Source of the DNA: Silurus meridionalis | Taxonomy: Eukaryota > Chordata > Actinopteri > Siluriformes > Siluridae | DNA length: 64,000 nucleotides | Assembly: GCF_014805685.1 (NCBI RefSeq) | Contig: NC_060890.1 | Coordinates: 19,851,500 to 19,915,499, forward strand | Direction: 5' to 3' | In this document: positions 62,935 through 64,000 of the stretch, piece by piece | How positions within the stretch are numbered: the stretch's first letter is position 1 | Layout of the letters: the number at the start of each line of letters is the position of its first letter | Made by a program: the position numbers and the translations under genes | The notes under the pieces: generated by a model | What the model was told of the DNA's origin: nothing | The model's input: only the letters and a program-made list of their open reading frames with translations | Databases searched by the model: none

Positions 62935-63318
62935 TGAATGATTTTTGTTTATTACACCATTCTGTGTAAATTTAAGAGACTCATGTGTTAAAAGCATAGG
63001 AAATCAGCAGTTTATGAAATATTCAAAGCAGCCCGTCTGCCACCTACAACCATGCCAAAATAAAAATCCCTATGATCACATTAACTGACAAGTATCTTCA
63101 AGGTTTTATACATTTTTCTCATATCAGGTGATTGGATGATTGGATAAAAGCATTAATCTTGGGATTTACATTTGCAGCATTTAGCAGACGCCTTTATACA
63201 GAGCGACGTACAAAAGTGCTTTGAGTCTCTAGCAATGAATAAATCTACACTGGTTTGCAAGATTACAAACTTAATATATGTACTGTTGTTCCTAATAAAG
63301 TGTTTTGGTGAGTGTATA
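62935..63318 (+). mobile_element. non-autonomous DNA element split by a SINE-like insert
   Basis: GAAATCAGCAGTTTATGAAA, TATTCAAAGCAGCCCGTCTG, CATGCCAAAATAAAAATC and CAGGTGATTGGATGATTGG, then the end CTAATAAAGTGTTTTGGTGA at 63293, match a common fish element. Between them, 63165-63225 (GCATTTAGCAGACGCCTTTA and following) is foreign and belongs to a SINE-like family. Confidence 0.6.
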
Positions 63319-64000
63319 TGATCATATTTTATCTCAATATAGCGAACCTAAGCTTCAGTTTCTCCCATTAACATCCAATAAAATCAAAATCCACTGTGAC
63401 AATTGCTAAGCCAACAATCTTAGTATATGACAGAGTATTAGACATATGGTGAAAAATTACGCTTTGTAAGTGCAACAGAAGGAAAAACCCAGTGTGAACT
63501 GACAAAATTACATTTTTGCTCAAAATGCTAAAATGGACAACACACAAACACACGCACGCACACACACAGAGACACACCTACTGAGACTCATACTTCAGTA
63601 AGTCCTCATGGTTGATCAATGATATCCACACATATCATTCACTCATCACATAAACAACCATTTAATGATTTGCAGTGACTGCAGCTTGAAGCATCAATGA
63701 GAGACAGTACTGTTCCAGGCTGTTATTTCGGCGCCCAAAGAAGATCACTAAAACCTAAACTGACAAGCTCTGCATACAAAATACATCATTAAACCCAGAG
63801 ATGCAACCGCAGTAGTAAGCATATGTAGTTTCAGGCTCAATCGCATTCAGAACCAGTGTGATATGGTAACATTTTTAGTGGCTCTTTTTATTGATTGCAA
63901 TTCTCTTCATTGAAGTGTAGCGATTTAAGAAATGTTTCACATGACTTGCGGTTTGGCTCTCCACGCAAGTAAGAGTCACATTTTACTGAGCTTTTTTTTT
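63319..64000. other. no gene; short (CA)n-rich stretch
   Basis: CACACAAACACACGCACG at 63540-63575. The 69-codon minus-strand frame across it is an artefact. Nothing else recognised. Confidence 0.5.

Overview
The window is vertebrate, almost certainly teleost fish, genomic DNA. It is AT-rich and crowded with (CA)n, (TA)n and (GA)n microsatellites. Typical fish interspersed repeats are present: Tc1-like transposons, tRNA-derived SINEs, a DIRS-type retrotransposon and short inverted-repeat elements. The repeat mix would suit a catfish or another otophysan, but the species is a guess. There is no bacterial gene structure, and most long open frames are translated microsatellites, minisatellite or transposon debris.

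Only one host gene is supported: receptor-type protein tyrosine phosphatase epsilon (ptpre), on the minus strand. I could place 18 consecutive coding exons between 23275 and 662. All have GT/AG boundaries, their phases agree, and together they give one open frame of 657 codons. From the N-terminus this covers a signal peptide, a very short ectodomain, one transmembrane helix, a juxtamembrane segment, the active D1 phosphatase domain (WPD loop, HCSAGVGR signature) and D2 up to a few residues after HCSAGAGR. The last coding exon (about 24 residues in relatives) lies off the left edge. The 5' UTR exons and receptor promoter must lie to the right of 23275 and were not identified. Between the transmembrane exon and the juxtamembrane exon, at 19357-19385, lies a short ATG-led segment. 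Its splice phase and product fit the alternative first exon of the cytosolic PTP-epsilon isoform.

Layout: 1-661 holds the last intron and a SINE. 662-14429 carries the phosphatase domains, with a 1.1 kb, 21-bp minisatellite in one intron (3330-4495) and microsatellites next to many splice sites. 14430-23275 has widely spaced N-terminal exons. 23276-64000 is upstream or intron-1 DNA with no recognised gene. It holds a decayed Tc1 (24.7-25.7 kb), a cluster of Tc1 and mariner remnants around a large TA-rich palindrome (39.7-42.8 kb), a Tc1 fragment at 46.5 kb, a small inverted-repeat element (54.76-55.06 kb), a foldback-like element (55.38-56.30 kb) and an internally deleted DIRS element (59.69-62.64 kb).

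Protein family assignments come from recognising conserved motifs and remembered family sequences. No database search or alignment was run. Exon coordinates were derived by hand from the sequence and checked for frame and phase.
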